DNA from: Trichosporon coremiiforme
Lineage: Eukaryota > Basidiomycota > Tremellomycetes > Trichosporonales > Trichosporonaceae
Length of the DNA stretch: 64,000 nt
Reading direction: 5' to 3'
Assembly: GCA_039545355.1 (NCBI GenBank)
Contig: BCJJ01000008.1
Span: 558,001-622,000, forward strand
The position numbers were made by a program, and so were the translations under genes. Shown here piece after piece: positions 41,881-54,432 of the stretch. Numbering within the stretch: position 1 is the stretch's first letter; each line of letters starts with the position of its first letter. The notes below the pieces were generated by a model. That model searched no databases. It had not been told where the DNA came from and worked only from the letters and a program-made list of their open reading frames with translations.

Positions 41881-43051
41881 ATGACGAACAAAACGCTCTC
41901 CGCCGACGGCAAGATGCAGGCCGCCCGCTATTACGGTCGCGGTGACATCCGTGTCGAGCGCGTGCCCGTGCCTCAGGTCAAGCCCGGCACTGTCGCCATC
42001 GACGTCGCTTACTGCGGTATCTGCGGTAGCGACCTGCACGAGGTGAGTGAACCCATACTGTCTGGCTACCTATTCCTCGCCGTTCACAGCAACTGGCCGC
42101 CGCCTTCCTTTCTATTGTGCTGACTTTCAGTACCTCGATGGACCGATCTTCTGCCCTATCCACCCGCACCCCTGGTCGAAGGAGCAGATTCCCGTGACGC
42201 TCGGACACGAGTTTTCCGGCCGCATCGCCGAGGTCGGCGAGGGCGTGACGGACCTTGCGGTCGGCGACAACGTCTGCGTCGAGCCGTACATTCTCGACCC
42301 GAAGGTCGACACCTCGCCTGCGAACAACACCTACCACCTCTCGAAGGGAATGGGCTTCATCGGCCTCTCGGGTGGCGGCGGCGGTCTCAGCGAGCGCATC
42401 GTCGTGCCGCGGCGCTGGGTCCACGCCGTTGGCGACATCAAGCTGAACGAGGCTGCGCTGATCGAGCCGCTGTGCGTTGCGCATCACGCCTTCCGCCGCT
42501 CGGGCGCTCAACCGGGTGACACCGCTCTCATCACGGGTGCCGGCCCCATTGGCCTGCTCACCGCCGCGATCTGCAAGGCCAAGGGCGTGCGTGCCGTCAT
42601 GTCGGAGCCGTCGGAACTGCGCCGGAAGAAGGCGCTCGAGACGGGCGTCGCTGAAGCGGTCTTCGACCCGCGCCAGGTAGACGTCGCGGCCGAGCTGCAG
42701 AAGAGCGGCGGCGCCGACGTCGGATTCGAGTGCACGTCCGTGCAGGTCGCGTTCGACACGCTCGTCGATGCGCTCAAGCCCGCCGGTACCATCGTCATTG
42801 TCTCCATTTGGGGACACAAAGCGCAGCTCGACATGCAGAAGATCGTCCTCAAGGAGCTCTCGCTCAAGGGCACCATCGCCTACGCCAACGACCACCCCGA
42901 GGTCATCCGTCTCGTCCAGGAGGGCAAGATCGACCTCAAGCCATTCATCACCAAGGTCATTGGCCTGAATGAGCTCGTCACCGACGGCTTTGACACGCTC
43001 ATAAACCGCAACGATACGGCTGTCAAGATCCTCGTCGATCCCAGAAAGTGA
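41881..43051 (+). CDS. MDR alcohol dehydrogenase, (R,R)-butanediol dehydrogenase-like
   Basis: Zinc- and NAD(P)-dependent medium-chain dehydrogenase. Exons 41881-42042 and 42131-43051 give 360 aa, typical length. Catalytic-zinc ligands are visible: Cys48 in YCGICGSDLHE and His80-Glu81 in LGHEFSG, with Glu in LIEPLCVAHHA. The cofactor motif is ITGAGPIGLLTAA. GFIGLSGGGGGLSE and HAFRRSGAQPGDTAL are characteristic of butanediol dehydrogenases, which interconvert acetoin and 2,3-butanediol; substrate is inferred. Unusual: the loop that normally carries four structural-zinc cysteines reads EPYILDPKVDTSPANNTYHLS and has none. The stop TGA is at 43049-43051. It faces the gamma-glutamyltransferase gene with only 162 bp between stops. 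Confidence 0.88.
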
Positions 43052-43213
43052 AAACGTCAGAAGTTCATGTACAAGTAGATTCAGTTTCGGATTCAGGTTT
43101 ATGGAAGCCCCATGTCGCATTGCTCAGTTTGTGCGTTGAAATTTGCTGCATGGTTCCTATGTCCGTCTTACAGATTACGGATTCACTTAATGGGATTATA
43201 ACGTCCTTATCGC

Positions 43214-45218
43214 TTAGAAGACCGCGGCGACACCGTGCTTCCTGCTGTCGGAAGCGGCGTACAGCTCTCCCTTCTTGTTGACGAGAATGCCCTGCACCTG
43301 ACCCTGGGGCGCGTTGATGTCGTACTCGCCAATTATCTCGCCACGCCTCAGGAGGCCGTAGATGACCTCGGGGTCGGCGGCGTCCTTGCCCGTACCAACC
43401 TCGACGGAGGTAATGTTAGGGCTGAGCTGGTTGTGCCAGCGGACGCGCTCGATGGCGGCGGAGATGTCGTCACCGCATTCAGCGTTGAGGATGACCTGGG
43501 CGACAGAGGGGAAGATGCGGCTTCCGCCAGAACCGCCTACAACGGCGTAGACTGTCTTGCCGCCGGGAGCCTCGACGATGGAAGGAGCCGTGGACGAGAG
43601 GGGGCGCTTGCCAGGTTGGGGGAAGTTGACGGCCATGGGCGGGAGGCCGAACGCGTCGCTTTCGCCCGGGACGGCAAAGTCGTCCATCTCGTCGTTCAGG
43701 AAGATGCCCCACTCGGGCGTGGCGAGGTGGGCGCCGAAGAGGAGGTTGACCGTGGTGGTAATCGAGGCAGAGTATCCAGCCTCATCCAGGGTCGCGATAT
43801 GCGTCGTGCCGTGGTCGGGTGCGTCGTACTTGTTCAGGCCGTAGTAGCTCGCGTCGTGGACCTGGTACGTGATCTTGTCGCGCTGCTCCTGCGCCCACTC
43901 CTTGGAGTAGAACTTGGGGAACTCGGACGCATTTGGATTGAAGGCAGGGTCGGAGACGCCAGAGCGCGCGCCGAACGCAAACTTCATGGCCTCGAGACGG
44001 TTGTGGATGTCCTCCTCCTTCCAGCACTTCTCGGGTCCGGGGAACAGGGGCTCGTAGATGTTCAGCATGCCCAACATGACGAGGCCACTGCTGGGCGCGT
44101 CCATGGTGTGCACCGTCTTGCCGCGGAAGGTGGAGCTGATCGCTTTCTGCTGGCGCACAGTGTAGTTCTTCAGGTCCTCGTGCGTCAGGATGCCACCGGC
44201 CTCCTGCACTGCGTTGACGATGTCGTCGGCGATCGAGCCCTCGTAGAAGGCCCCCGGGCCCTCCTTCGCAATCTTCATGAGCGCGTTGCCGTACTTCTCG
44301 CGCTTGATGGTGTCGCCCTCAACGGCCATCTTGCCGTTGACGAAGTAGATGTCGCGGAAGCGCGGCGAGTCGGCAATCCAGGCGCTCTTGTTCAGGCGCC
44401 CCGCCAGCTCAGCAGACACCTGCCAGCCATCCAGACCAATCTGGGCGACAGGCTCAACGAGCACGTTCCACGGCAGGCTGCCGCCGAGCTTGTGCGCGGC
44501 CTCGAGACCCCTGAGCTCTCCGGGAACAGCGACGGCGAGGCCGCCGATCTGGGATCCATTGCGGCCCGTGTCCTTGTACATCGTCTCGTTGGCAGCGGCG
44601 GGCGCCGTCTCGCGGAAGTTGATGGAGGTGACCTGCGCCTTGTGCTTTGCCTTCTTGCCGGGCACGCGCACGACCATGAAGCCGCCGCCCCCGATACCGG
44701 AGCTGAACGCGTTCAGCATGCCGATGCATAGCGTGGTCGAGATCGCGGCGTCGATCGCGTTGCCGCCCTTGGCCTTCATGATCGAGACGCCGAGCTCGGA
44801 GCACGTCTTCTCCTCGCTCGCGACGCCGGACTTGCCAGGTCCCAGCAGATAGCTGGGGATTCGCGTCTTATTGCTGGGCTACGACGTCAGCGGCGCTCTG
44901 ATAGCCGGGATGGGGAATGCGGGAACGCAGATGACATACCGCTGGCAGACCGAGGGCTGGGATACCGATCATGGGCTCAGCCAGGACCTGGTAAGGCGAT
45001 GTACCGTTGCCTTGATACTCGCCATCGTCGTGCCCGTGCCCGTGGCCATGTCCATGGCCGTGGCCGTGACCGTTGTCGTGGTCGTCATCGTGTCCATGTC
45101 CGTGTCCGTGCCCCTTGCCAGGCTTGTCGTTGTCGTTATCGTTGCCCCAGTTGTTGCGCGGGTCGAAGGGCGTCGCGAGCGCGCTCACGGCGAGGAGAAG
45201 CGCCCACAGCCGAGTCAT
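43214..45218 (-). CDS. Secreted gamma-glutamyltransferase with His/Gly tract
   Basis: Hydrolyses or transfers the gamma-glutamyl group of glutathione and its conjugates outside the plasma membrane or in the vacuole. Exons 45218-44940 and 44878-43214 on the minus strand give 647 aa. Signal peptide MTRLWALLLAVSALA; then a low-complexity stretch with about fifteen His in His-Gly dipeptides (37-63). The enzyme proper begins GPGKSGVASEEKTCSELG and shows AIDAAISTTL, SSGIGGGGFMVVR and the autoprocessing site DHGTTHIATLDEAG, where Thr451 would become the nucleophile of the small subunit. GSGGSRIFPS lies near the C-terminus. Acceptor of the 61-nt intron is GCTGACGTCGTAG. TTATAA at about 45284-45289 is ~70 bp upstream of the ATG, a likely TATA box. 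Some yeast and fungal genomes carry several such genes; secretion is inferred from the signal peptide. Confidence 0.92.
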
Positions 45219-45281
45219 TGTGTGGGATTAGCGTTAGCGCGAAGGAGGTGGGAATGCAGTCGGCTGTAGGCCCCCCACATC

Positions 45282-45290
45282 CTTATAAGT
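45282..45290 (-). promoter_or_regulatory. TATA-like box of the gamma-glutamyltransferase gene
   Basis: CTTATAAGG on the minus strand, ~65-70 bp before the ATG at 45218. Position suits a core promoter with a short leader. Confidence 0.5.
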
Positions 45291-48200
45291 CAATGTCAAG
45301 CGCGGCTCGCTCGGTCGTCATGCACCCCAGAAATAACAGAGCTAAGCATGGTATCCATGTCCCGGCTCGCTTGGCACGAACCTGAACTATGGCGGCTGAG
45401 CTCTGATAGCTCGCCTGAGCAGAGCTGCTAGGTCGCACCTCATGTGATACATGAGTGATCGGTGGAGCGGCCAGTTCGCCGAGCCGCTGCCACTGGCTGC
45501 CATTCGCTGGTGCTCGCACGTCTATCAGAAGCCGCATGGTGCCATATGGCCCATGCCCGTGATACCTCCTGCCCACCCATTTGGTGATGTCTCACTGATA
45601 TCCTGCAGAGAACCGCTGTAAGCGCTGTCCGTAGGTGGGCATCGGCACTGCGGTGGATATACGACAGCGCCAGGCCAGGAAATCACACGTTTCGGCGCAC
45701 GGAACTGCCAGATACGGCTATGCGCTTCAGGAAGTGCGTGTGATGTAGCGTGCTTTAGCTTCAGAGTTGGAACATGTGCAGGAGTTGCAGAAGCAAGAGA
45801 GTTCGGCATTCCAGTCCAGAGCAACAACATCCGAAGGTTGCATGAAGGTGGGCGTAGTGTCTCCACGAGCAAGCTGGATACGGTCGGATCATGCGACCTC
45901 GGCGATGAGATCATCGATAGGATAAGTGATCAGGCGACCCTGGTAGAAGGCCGAGACAAGGCCTTCGCGGAATCTCGGACTTGAACTCTGAGTCTGCCCA
46001 CCATTCCCACAGTCGTACCGAGGTGAAGCTGATGTTTGGGCGACTCGGTCACCTGCCGCGACGTCCCCATTCGGAGGTTAATAACAGAGCGGCGTCAGAC
46101 AGGTAAGCGCTCAACTCGAGGGATAACCCGCCTTCCGTCCGTCACGACGCCTATTGGAGTATGAGCGAGTGAGGGTGGGAACACCGGAGGCGACGAAACT
46201 TCATCGAGAAACATCCTCTCAAGACCAAGCTGGTCCAGCACCGCCGGGGGACGGCTGCAAAGGTCACTTGCGAGAAGTGCCCACGGCGGACAAGGCGGCC
46301 GGTGTCGTCCCACATGCCTCGGTAGCTGGCGCAGTTGACGCTGAGTTCCGGGAGCACTTGAAACAGAATGCTGAGGCTGTGAGACACCGACTTCCGCGGA
46401 CGAGGAAGGCGTAGAGGTGCGAAGTTGATCAATGACGTGGTGGTGCTCAACGCAACGTTGGTGTCTCCGGCCCCTTTTGGGCCGACTATCATCACGAAGT
46501 TGAACAAAAAGCCGATGATGTGAAATGTGAGATGAGCATATGAGGTGAGCAGGGATCGGCGGATCCGCGTCGATCCTCAGGGAGACTACTCAGCTTGCCC
46601 TGCTGTCGATCATCGAGTTGTCGTCAGCAAGGCCCAGGACACGGCAACCCCTTGCGACAGCATACCTGCGATGCCGCTACCGGGTGATCAGACGCGGGCT
46701 ATGGTGGACAGGGGAATGGCCCGCTTTGGCATCCGGATATCAGTATACAGTAGTTTCGAATGGCATGATCTGCACCATAACCCCGCAGGGCTAGCTCAGT
46801 ATGCAGTCGTATGATCGCCGCTTGATGCGTAAGATCAGGAGGCAGCAGAGTTTGCCCCGCTCCCCGTGCGTGAAGTTGACACCGGGCACCTTGTGCCCCA
46901 TGCGCAGCGCAACATGACCGCCTGATTCGCGGCTTAAGTCCACTTGTCGGACTTCAGTCCGCCGCGCTTCGCGTAGGCTGGAGACTGGCATGAAGCGTTG
47001 CGATGTCCGCTGGTTGAGCCAAAGATGACGACCCTTTTGTGTTGTCAGCATGCGTTGAGCCTGCTATCTCCTTCGCATATCTGCATATCCTTCAGACCTG
47101 AGCGCTGCAGGACGTCCTAGAGTCTGCATAGCAGACGCCGCACGAGCTGTCGCGGGAAGCTTGCACGACGACAGTCAGCTCCGATCTGACACTGCTGCTC
47201 AAGCTGCGGAGGACACCAATATGCGGGACCGGGTGTGACAATCTCGTCTCGCTGACATTGACATGGCGATGTTCTTAGGATTATAATGAGCGAATGAGAA
47301 ATACGCCGAGAGATCCAGGTCTCTTGGCGCTGCTCGCTTCATCGCGTGCTGGTACGCGGTGAAGATCAGCATCCAAGGGCCGGAAGCGGCAATCAGCAGC
47401 GGTGACCATGTGCGTAATCAGCCGCCGGTGTTAAGATATCAACATATCCCTCTCTATCACGGGGAACAGCCCTGCTCCGTCGCCAGTCACCGGCGCGCTC
47501 GGATCGGTGCGGGGCATTGTCGGCGCCGCCCTTGTCAGGTTGATCTGGCGGCGACGTCAGATCGCCCGCCCTACACCTACCTGTCCCGGTCGGCGTCATC
47601 GCTAGATCCGAAAAGCCACTCGGACGACCTTGGCTGCCCACGGGCACGGGGCAGCGAGCCTGACACCACCGAGATCACCAATCATCCTTTCGTCGCTGTG
47701 TAGGACCCTGCTTGACCTGTCGGAACCCTGTCAGTGCCAGCAAGGCCAATGGTGCGGCGCGGAGGGAACAACGTACGCCGCACGACGACCTGCGAGGTAA
47801 TGGCCCATGATGATCCAGCGATCGGACTTTTGTCGGACCATTGCAGGTTTCGGACAAGTGCACATATACAGATTAGCGCTGCACTTTCCATGACGATTGA
47901 TTTGACCGTCAGCCGGTCGGAATGGAGATGAGAAGGGGTCGGCTGTTGCGAGGCGGCTGGCGGCTGTGTTTGCAACAGTTGCTTTCCAGTTACAGCCAGA
48001 AGTCGGAATGTACCCCCCTGCCCCTCTGCCTGCACTGGGAGTCTGACCATCTAACCGCCAGCGCCACAATCCTCAGAAGCCTCCCCCCCTGGTACCTCAC
48101 CGCCGACAGCCTTTCAAAGCCACTTCGCCTTCCGTGGGCGGCGCCCTTGGCTGATTACCCAAGCTGAGGCGACGGGGCATGGCAGGGACCCATAGCTGTG

Positions 48201-49026
48201 GGAAGGGGCTCATTCGCTCTGCAGATCTTTCTGTCCCAGAACAATAAACTGCAGAATCAGGGCAAGCGAGAGGAAAGACAGGGCGATGTGCAAGGCGCGT
48301 TTGGGATAGCTGCTGCCAGCCAGTAAGAGTTTTCGCTTCGCCAAGAACTCGAATCTCGCAAGAGCTGAGAGCTAGCGCCGGGTCAGAGCCAGATTGCCAG
48401 ACAGGCCAGTGACAGCGGAGCGATCGCATATCACAGAGACGCGGCGGCTAACGAGTCCGGAACGTTGCTGGGGGTCTCGAACGCAACACTGCCGAGGCTC
48501 GATGTCACCGTCACTGCACCGTTCACTTCCCCGTCCTGCTTGGGTTGCCTGACTTTTGCCTGAGAGCTGCTTGACGCCATACCGCCTTGGCACCTCCATA
48601 CCCCCGCAAATTCGCCTGCAGCATTCGCCAACAACCTTGCCGCCCTCATTCCAAGCCTGACGTCGGGGACAGCACGCCCGATATGCAACCAGCCAGAAAA
48701 TAGGTATTCCAGGGAAATGATGGGCCGCAGGGTCCACGGCCATCATGCCCTGGAAGCTTGGCCCTACCGCCCTCCGCACCCAGGCTCACCGCGAACGGCT
48801 CTACTGGATCTGTCCCTCTGTCTCGAGTCCGGGCGTTGCCGCTGTGTTGTTGAGCGTTAGGCTGGACTGGGCGCACGCGCACGGCACGACGCTGGATCAC
48901 CGTCGCAGACACGGCCTGTTCATTCTTTCTGCAACGCCAATCCTTGTCTCCGCATTATATCTTACTTGGTCGACGCCGGCCACTCGATCTTCAGCATAGA
49001 CGACGACCCAGCAGCTCCGCCTCACC
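45291..49026. other. 3.7-kb gene-free divergent region
   Basis: Between the gamma-glutamyltransferase (minus) and the histidine kinase (plus). Open frames are short and show no third-position bias or family motif. GGGCTAGCTCAGT at 46788-46800 resembles a tRNA 5' part but has no matching arms. No terminal repeats, transposase or reverse-transcriptase signature is readable. It may hold regulatory sequence or a decayed insertion. Confidence 0.4.
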
Positions 49027-52000
49027 ATGGGTACCGGCCAGTCGGTAGAGCACGTCCACCGTGGTGCTTCCCAGCTATGTGCGAGCGACACCGAGAACCG
49101 GCAGATGCACGCAGCCCGGGCCGCCAACATCAATTTGACCCAGGTCCCCTTCGACTACCTCCAGGTGAGTGATCGCGATCTCCACTGCACGTACCGGCGG
49201 TTCTGCACATCGTGTGCACTCGCTTCGATTCCTTCCTGCAATCAAGACAGAACCGTAATGCGGGGGATCACCGACGATGCAGGAAAGATCGACGGTTTTC
49301 GTTAAGCGAGGTATCCGAGCCCTCTGCTATCCATCCGCAGTGCGTGGCTGACGTCACCCAGTGCTACCCATACCCCGCGCTCGTCTTGATCCATGAGCTC
49401 GACAGCGAAGACGGAACACCTGCGCCCCCGATTGACGACCTCGAGCCGTTGACAGCACTATGGACCAACACTGCATGGAAGCGGCACGCGGGCACTCGAT
49501 CACTGGCCGAGACGCTGTCTGCGGAAGACTTGATGCGCATGGACCGCTGGCTACGCCGGCGCACCCCGTCTGAACCGTCTGAACCGGCTGAACCCCCAAC
49601 GTCCAGTCTCGAGGTGCGCACAATGGACGCGCTCGACGTCAACTCCCACAGCACCGTGAACGGACACCTCAGTGAGCATCTTGAGAAACTCTCACTTGAG
49701 CACAAGAAGGGAGGCGGAGGCGCACCCGACCTCTGCCGAAGTCCTGAGCCGATCCCCGACCCACCGCCAGAAGATACGCCACTGATTGTCCAGTGCAGCC
49801 TTGGACTCCCTATGGCGCTCGCAAAGACCTTGTTACCCGTAACAGTCTGCCCTCCGCACCAGCTGCGGCGCCCGTTGCCCCAGTATGCGCTGATCATTGT
49901 GACGAGCATGCCGCATGAGCAGTCATGCACATCTACCTGTAAGTGTTTTTTGACGAGAACCAACGAGCGAGGTTGCCTCCGCTGCTTCCGACCGAAAGCG
50001 AAACTGACGCCACTGCAGCTCCCATTCCCACCTCTGTCCAGTTGACCGAACCGAAGCGGGCTAGTTCGGCTGCGTCGTCCGCCGATGGCCACGGCTCGGC
50101 ATCAACGCCCGCAACATCCGTGTATGCGCGCGACGAGAACGATGTCCGGCATCTCCTCGAGACGTACGACTGGAGCACGACTGGCCTCGGTCCCAAGAAG
50201 GACTGGCCGTGGGTGCTCAACCTGCTCACGTCGTTTGCGATGTGCAGCCCGCTCTCGATCTCGATGTGGTGGGGCAACAAGGATCTGACGTTGATCTACA
50301 ACAAGCCGTACTCGGAAGTGAGCCTGTAGGCGCCGCAACAGCTGACACTCAGAAACTGACGTTGCACCCGCAAGCGTTCGGGAAACCGGGTCCGCAGACC
50401 TGGACGGCGTTGTGGCCGTCACTGCCACCACTGCGCGAGGCAATCACCGGCGACCCGTTCATCATGCGTGACAACTTTGAGCTGGCAGACGACAACGGGC
50501 AGAAGCGCGAGTGGTACTGCACACATACTTTCTTGCCTCTCGCGCTCGACGACGGTGCCGATGTGCTCGGCTTCCACCAGATCGAAGACACGACAGAACA
50601 GGTGATCAGGGCGCGGCGGGCTGACATAATCCGCTCGCTAAGCGGTTGTGGTGCTGCACGCACCTTGGAGGAGTTCGATACACTCACGCTCGGCATTCTG
50701 AAAGGGTTCCCGAAAGATCTGCCGTTCATGATCTGCTACGAGGTCGGTGAGTGGGAGTCCGACGGCGCGTCGACCGTCGACGACTGCCGCAGAGTACGCA
50801 TGAAGTACCGCGGCTCGATCGGGGTACCCAAGGGGCACCCGTCGGCGCCTGACCTCTTGGAGCTCACCATGCCGCCCAAGGTTCCAGAGCAGATTGCGAG
50901 CGACGCTTTCCATGCCCCGCAGCTGACGCGCAACCGGCACGGAAGCTTCGACACGCCCACGCCAGTCGGGCGCGTGTCGGTCCCTACAACGCCTCTTGGC
51001 CAGGAGGACGCGCCGGAGAACCTTCTCTGGCCATTCCGCGAGGCGCTTCAGACAGGGCACCCTGTGATCGTGCCGGACTGCAGCGAGATAATCCGCGGCT
51101 ACCATGTGCGGGTGTGGGACTCGCTGCCGCGGAGCGCGATCGTTGTCCCGCTGAAGCGCGACGCGCCGGAGCGCATGAGTAAGGGCGTGATGGTAATCGG
51201 GCTCAGCACACACCTTCGCTACGACAAGGACTATGAGCAGTTCATCGAGGACTTCCGGCAGCAGATCTCGGCGTACTATGCCAGCTCGCTCGCGCACTCC
51301 GCCGAGACGAGCCGGAGGATGGAGCTGGCCGCGATCGACCGCGCCAAAAACCTGTTCTTCTCGAGCGTGTCGCACGAGCTGTTCACACCGCTGTCCCTGA
51401 TCTCGGGCCCTATCGATGACGCGCTCGCCGATCCGGGGATGCCCCGCGGCCGTTTGCGCGACAACCTCGAAATCAGCAAACGCAACGTGCGCCGCCTGTC
51501 GCGCCTTGTCTCCATGCTCATGGACATGAGTAACCTGGAGGCGAAGCAGACTCGGGGGCTCATCGCGTTCCCCCAGGTCAACCTCGGAGAGCTGGTCAAG
51601 AACGTGGCGAGCATGTTCCAGAAGGCTGCTGCGCACGCCGAGATCACGCTCGATCTGGACGACATCGACCAGACGCCGCGCGTGACCTACGTCGACAGGG
51701 ACCGCTTCGAGCGGATTCTGTTCACGCTGATTGGGAACGCACTCCGCTTCACGCTCGAGGGATGGGTGCGAATCTCTCTCCGGTATGAGGGCGGATGCGC
51801 CCTGCTCGCCGTCGAGGACACAGGCGTCGGTATTCCGCGCAAGGACATCGAGATCCTCGGCCTCCCGTTCTGGGGCGACATCGGCAAGAAGTCGAATGCG
51901 CACGAAGGCTCGGGTCCGGCGCTGCTCTACGCCAAGAAGCTGGTGCAGCTGCACTGCGGCACGATCAGCATCGATAGCCGGACCGCTGCCGAGTCGCCCG

Positions 52001-54432
52001 ACGGCAGCCACGGCTCGTGCTTCACCGTCACACTCCCTCTTGGGTTCCAGCACCTGCCGCCTGAGAGCGTCATGGTCGCGCGTCCGTCGGACGGCTCGGC
52101 GCTGAAGGAGTTCCATCTCAGCGTGCTCCAGGACATCAGCGTGAGCCACTGGGGCTGGGTCGGGAGCACGAGCGGCGGCGCTCGCCCGAGCGTGCCGAGC
52201 AGCGAGGGTTTCCCGATCGTGGCCGGGATCAACCCCGACAAGCTCTTCTTCCAGCCCGACGACGTAGTGCTCATCGTCGACGACCTCCTCGACACTCGCA
52301 AATATATCCGGCACATCTTCGAGCCATTCTGCACCACGCTCGAGGCACGCGACGGCGTTGAGGCCGTCGAGAAGGTGCGCGAGCGCGTCCCCGACCTCAT
52401 TATCGCGGACACGATGCTGCCGCGCATGGACGGCGTGCAGCTCCTACAAGCACTGAGGACCGGCAAAGACCATCGGGAGAAGCTCGTACCCGTGATCCTC
52501 CTCACAAACCAGGGTAGTGCGCTGAGTGACGGCGCGTTCGGCGCCGACGACTACATCTCGAAACCGTTCAATGCGCGCGAGCTCATCGCCCGCGCGCACA
52601 TGCAGCTGCAGCTCGGCAAGAAGCGCCAGATGCTCGAGGTCGCGTACCACCAGCGCACGTCCGAGCTCCAAGTCCTGACGGACAACATGCCCGTGGGGAT
52701 CTTCAGGACAAACGATGAGGGCGTCATCAACTATGCGAACCAGATGTGGTACGAGATCACGGGATATCCGGCCGCGACGCCGATAACGAACTGGGGGGAC
52801 TACATCGTCGACGAGCACCGCGAGCACATCGGCAAGCTGTGGGGCAACTATGTCGCGAACCTGCATCAGGAGACGGTGCAAGGCGAGTTCCAGTGGAAGA
52901 CCGGCCGCTGGGTGTCGTGCCTCTATATGCGCCTCAAGCCCATCAGTGGCGTAAGGCCCGGTATCATTGGCTGCGTCATGGACATCACGGACCGCAAGCT
53001 GTCCGAGGAGTTGCAGCAGCAGCGCGTCGTGGAGGCCGAGACGCGGCGCGCAGAGGCAGAGGAGGCGAAACGCCTGCAGGAGGAGCTGATCGACATCACG
53101 TCGCACGAGATCCGCAACCCGATCAGCAGCATTATGGGTCTTGCCGCCATACTGCGCAGCAACCTGACCCGGTTCCGAGACGCAGTTCAGGCCGCCCTTA
53201 ACGCGGGAACAGGCGTCACGCCCAGCGTGGAGATGCTGGCAACCATGGACGAGGACATGGAGGCTCTAGACAACATCCACGCCTGCGGCTTAACGCAGGA
53301 GCGTATCTCGAACGATGTCCTATCCCTGGGCAAGTTGAGCCTGGACAAACTGGCTATGTTTGACGTCGCGACTAACGTGCGTGCTGAGGTCGCGAAGCTG
53401 GTCAGTGTGTTCCACAACGAGGCGGCGCTAGCGCGCGTGGAGCTGAGTCTGAGCTGCTCGCCCAACATCTCGGCAGCCGGAGGGCGATTGCTCCTGGACC
53501 CAGTCAGGTTCGGCCAGGTCGTGACCAACCTTCTCAGCAACGCGATCAGGTTCACGAGCACAAGTCGTGAGTATGCACGGCCGGTGGGTAGACTCCGCTG
53601 ACAGATAGCAGGCGAGCGGCGCGTGAACGTGAACTTTGACGTGGGGCTCAGTCCTCCAGGGGACGGGTCGTGCGTAAATCCTTCCTCTGAGCCCATCGGC
53701 CCTCTGCCCGCCGGCACGACGGTGTACCTCTACGGCAGCGTGGCCGATACGGGGCCAGGCATGACCGCGTCCGAGAAGGCGTCCCTGTTCCAGCGCTTCA
53801 GCCAAGCGAGCGCGAAGACGCACACCGTCTTTGGCGGGAGTGGACTCGGTCTCTTCGTTTGCCGCAAGATCACACGGCGCATGGACGGCGACATCGACGT
53901 TGTCTCCGAACCGGGCCAGGGCTCCAAGTTCCAGTTCTATGTTGCAGCGCGCACGCCGCCGAGCACGCCCGACCGGCCGTCCCCGCCCCCGCCGGCTCCG
54001 GGCGCGCTCAGTGCAAGGGTTCTGGTCGTGGAGGACAACATCATCAACCGCACTGTCGTCATGCGGCAGATGAAGCAGGCGGGCGTGCGCGCCGAGGCGG
54101 TCACGAACGGGCTGGAGGCGCTGGAGCGGTTGCGAGAGACGCAGCGGCCGGGCGGGGACAGGTTCGACTGCGTCCTGATGGACCTCGAGATGCCCGTCAT
54201 GGACGGGTATACGGCGACGAAGCACTTGAGGGCCGACGAGAGGGAGGGGAGACTGGAGAGAAGCAGAGTCGTCGCGCTCACGGGGAATGCGAGGCAGGCG
54301 CTCATCCAGGAGCAGATGAGGGACTTTGACGACGTCGCCGTCAAGCCGTACCGGCTCGATGCGCTGCTGGGGAAGATTGCGGCCGCCATGGGCGCGAATG
54401 GGGAGACGAAGGTGAGCGCGGAGGAGCGCTAG
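49027..54432 (+). CDS. TCO2: Double hybrid sensor histidine kinase (Tco2-like)
   Basis: Two complete kinase-receiver modules in one 1,689-aa cytoplasmic protein. Exons: 49027-49164, 49341-49938, 50019-50317, 50353-53566, 53612-54432. Order: PAS-like segments (TYDWSTTGLGPKKDWPWVL about 280-300) and a GAF-like region to ~660; first kinase with H-box SHELFTPL (His686), N-box IGNALRFT, G1 DTGVGIP and a degenerate G2 GSGPALL; first receiver with VLIVDD, Asp1031 (ADTMLPRMDG) and SKPF; PAS domain about 1118-1225; second kinase with SHEIRNPIS (His1263), TNLLSNAIRFT, DTGPGM and GGSGLGL; second receiver with VLVVEDN, Asp1607 (LMDLEMPVMDG) and VKPY. Cryptococcus Tco2 is the known protein with this duplicated layout, which is the basis of the symbol. 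It should feed a Ypd1 phosphotransfer protein and the HOG branch. No membrane segment is seen. The first intron (176 nt) is the least certain join. Confidence 0.9.

Noticed and set aside
36630..45218. biosynthetic gene cluster made of glycosyltransferase, P450, dehydrogenase and gamma-glutamyltransferase
   Set aside because: No core synthase (PKS, NRPS, terpene cyclase) or cluster regulator is present, and each gene has an ordinary housekeeping or catabolic reading.
46780..46870. GGGCTAGCTCAGT resembling a tRNA 5' half with A box
   Set aside because: No D-stem partner, no T-arm with TTCRA, and the region cannot be folded as a cloverleaf.
48345..48375. possible T-arm on the minus strand (CGAGATTCGAGTTCTTG)
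   Set aside because: The stem pairs, but no complementary acceptor stem lies at tRNA distance.
50638..52314. 558-aa minus-strand open frame
   Set aside because: Antisense to the histidine kinase domains, with Arg/Asp/Leu-biased composition typical of shadow frames.
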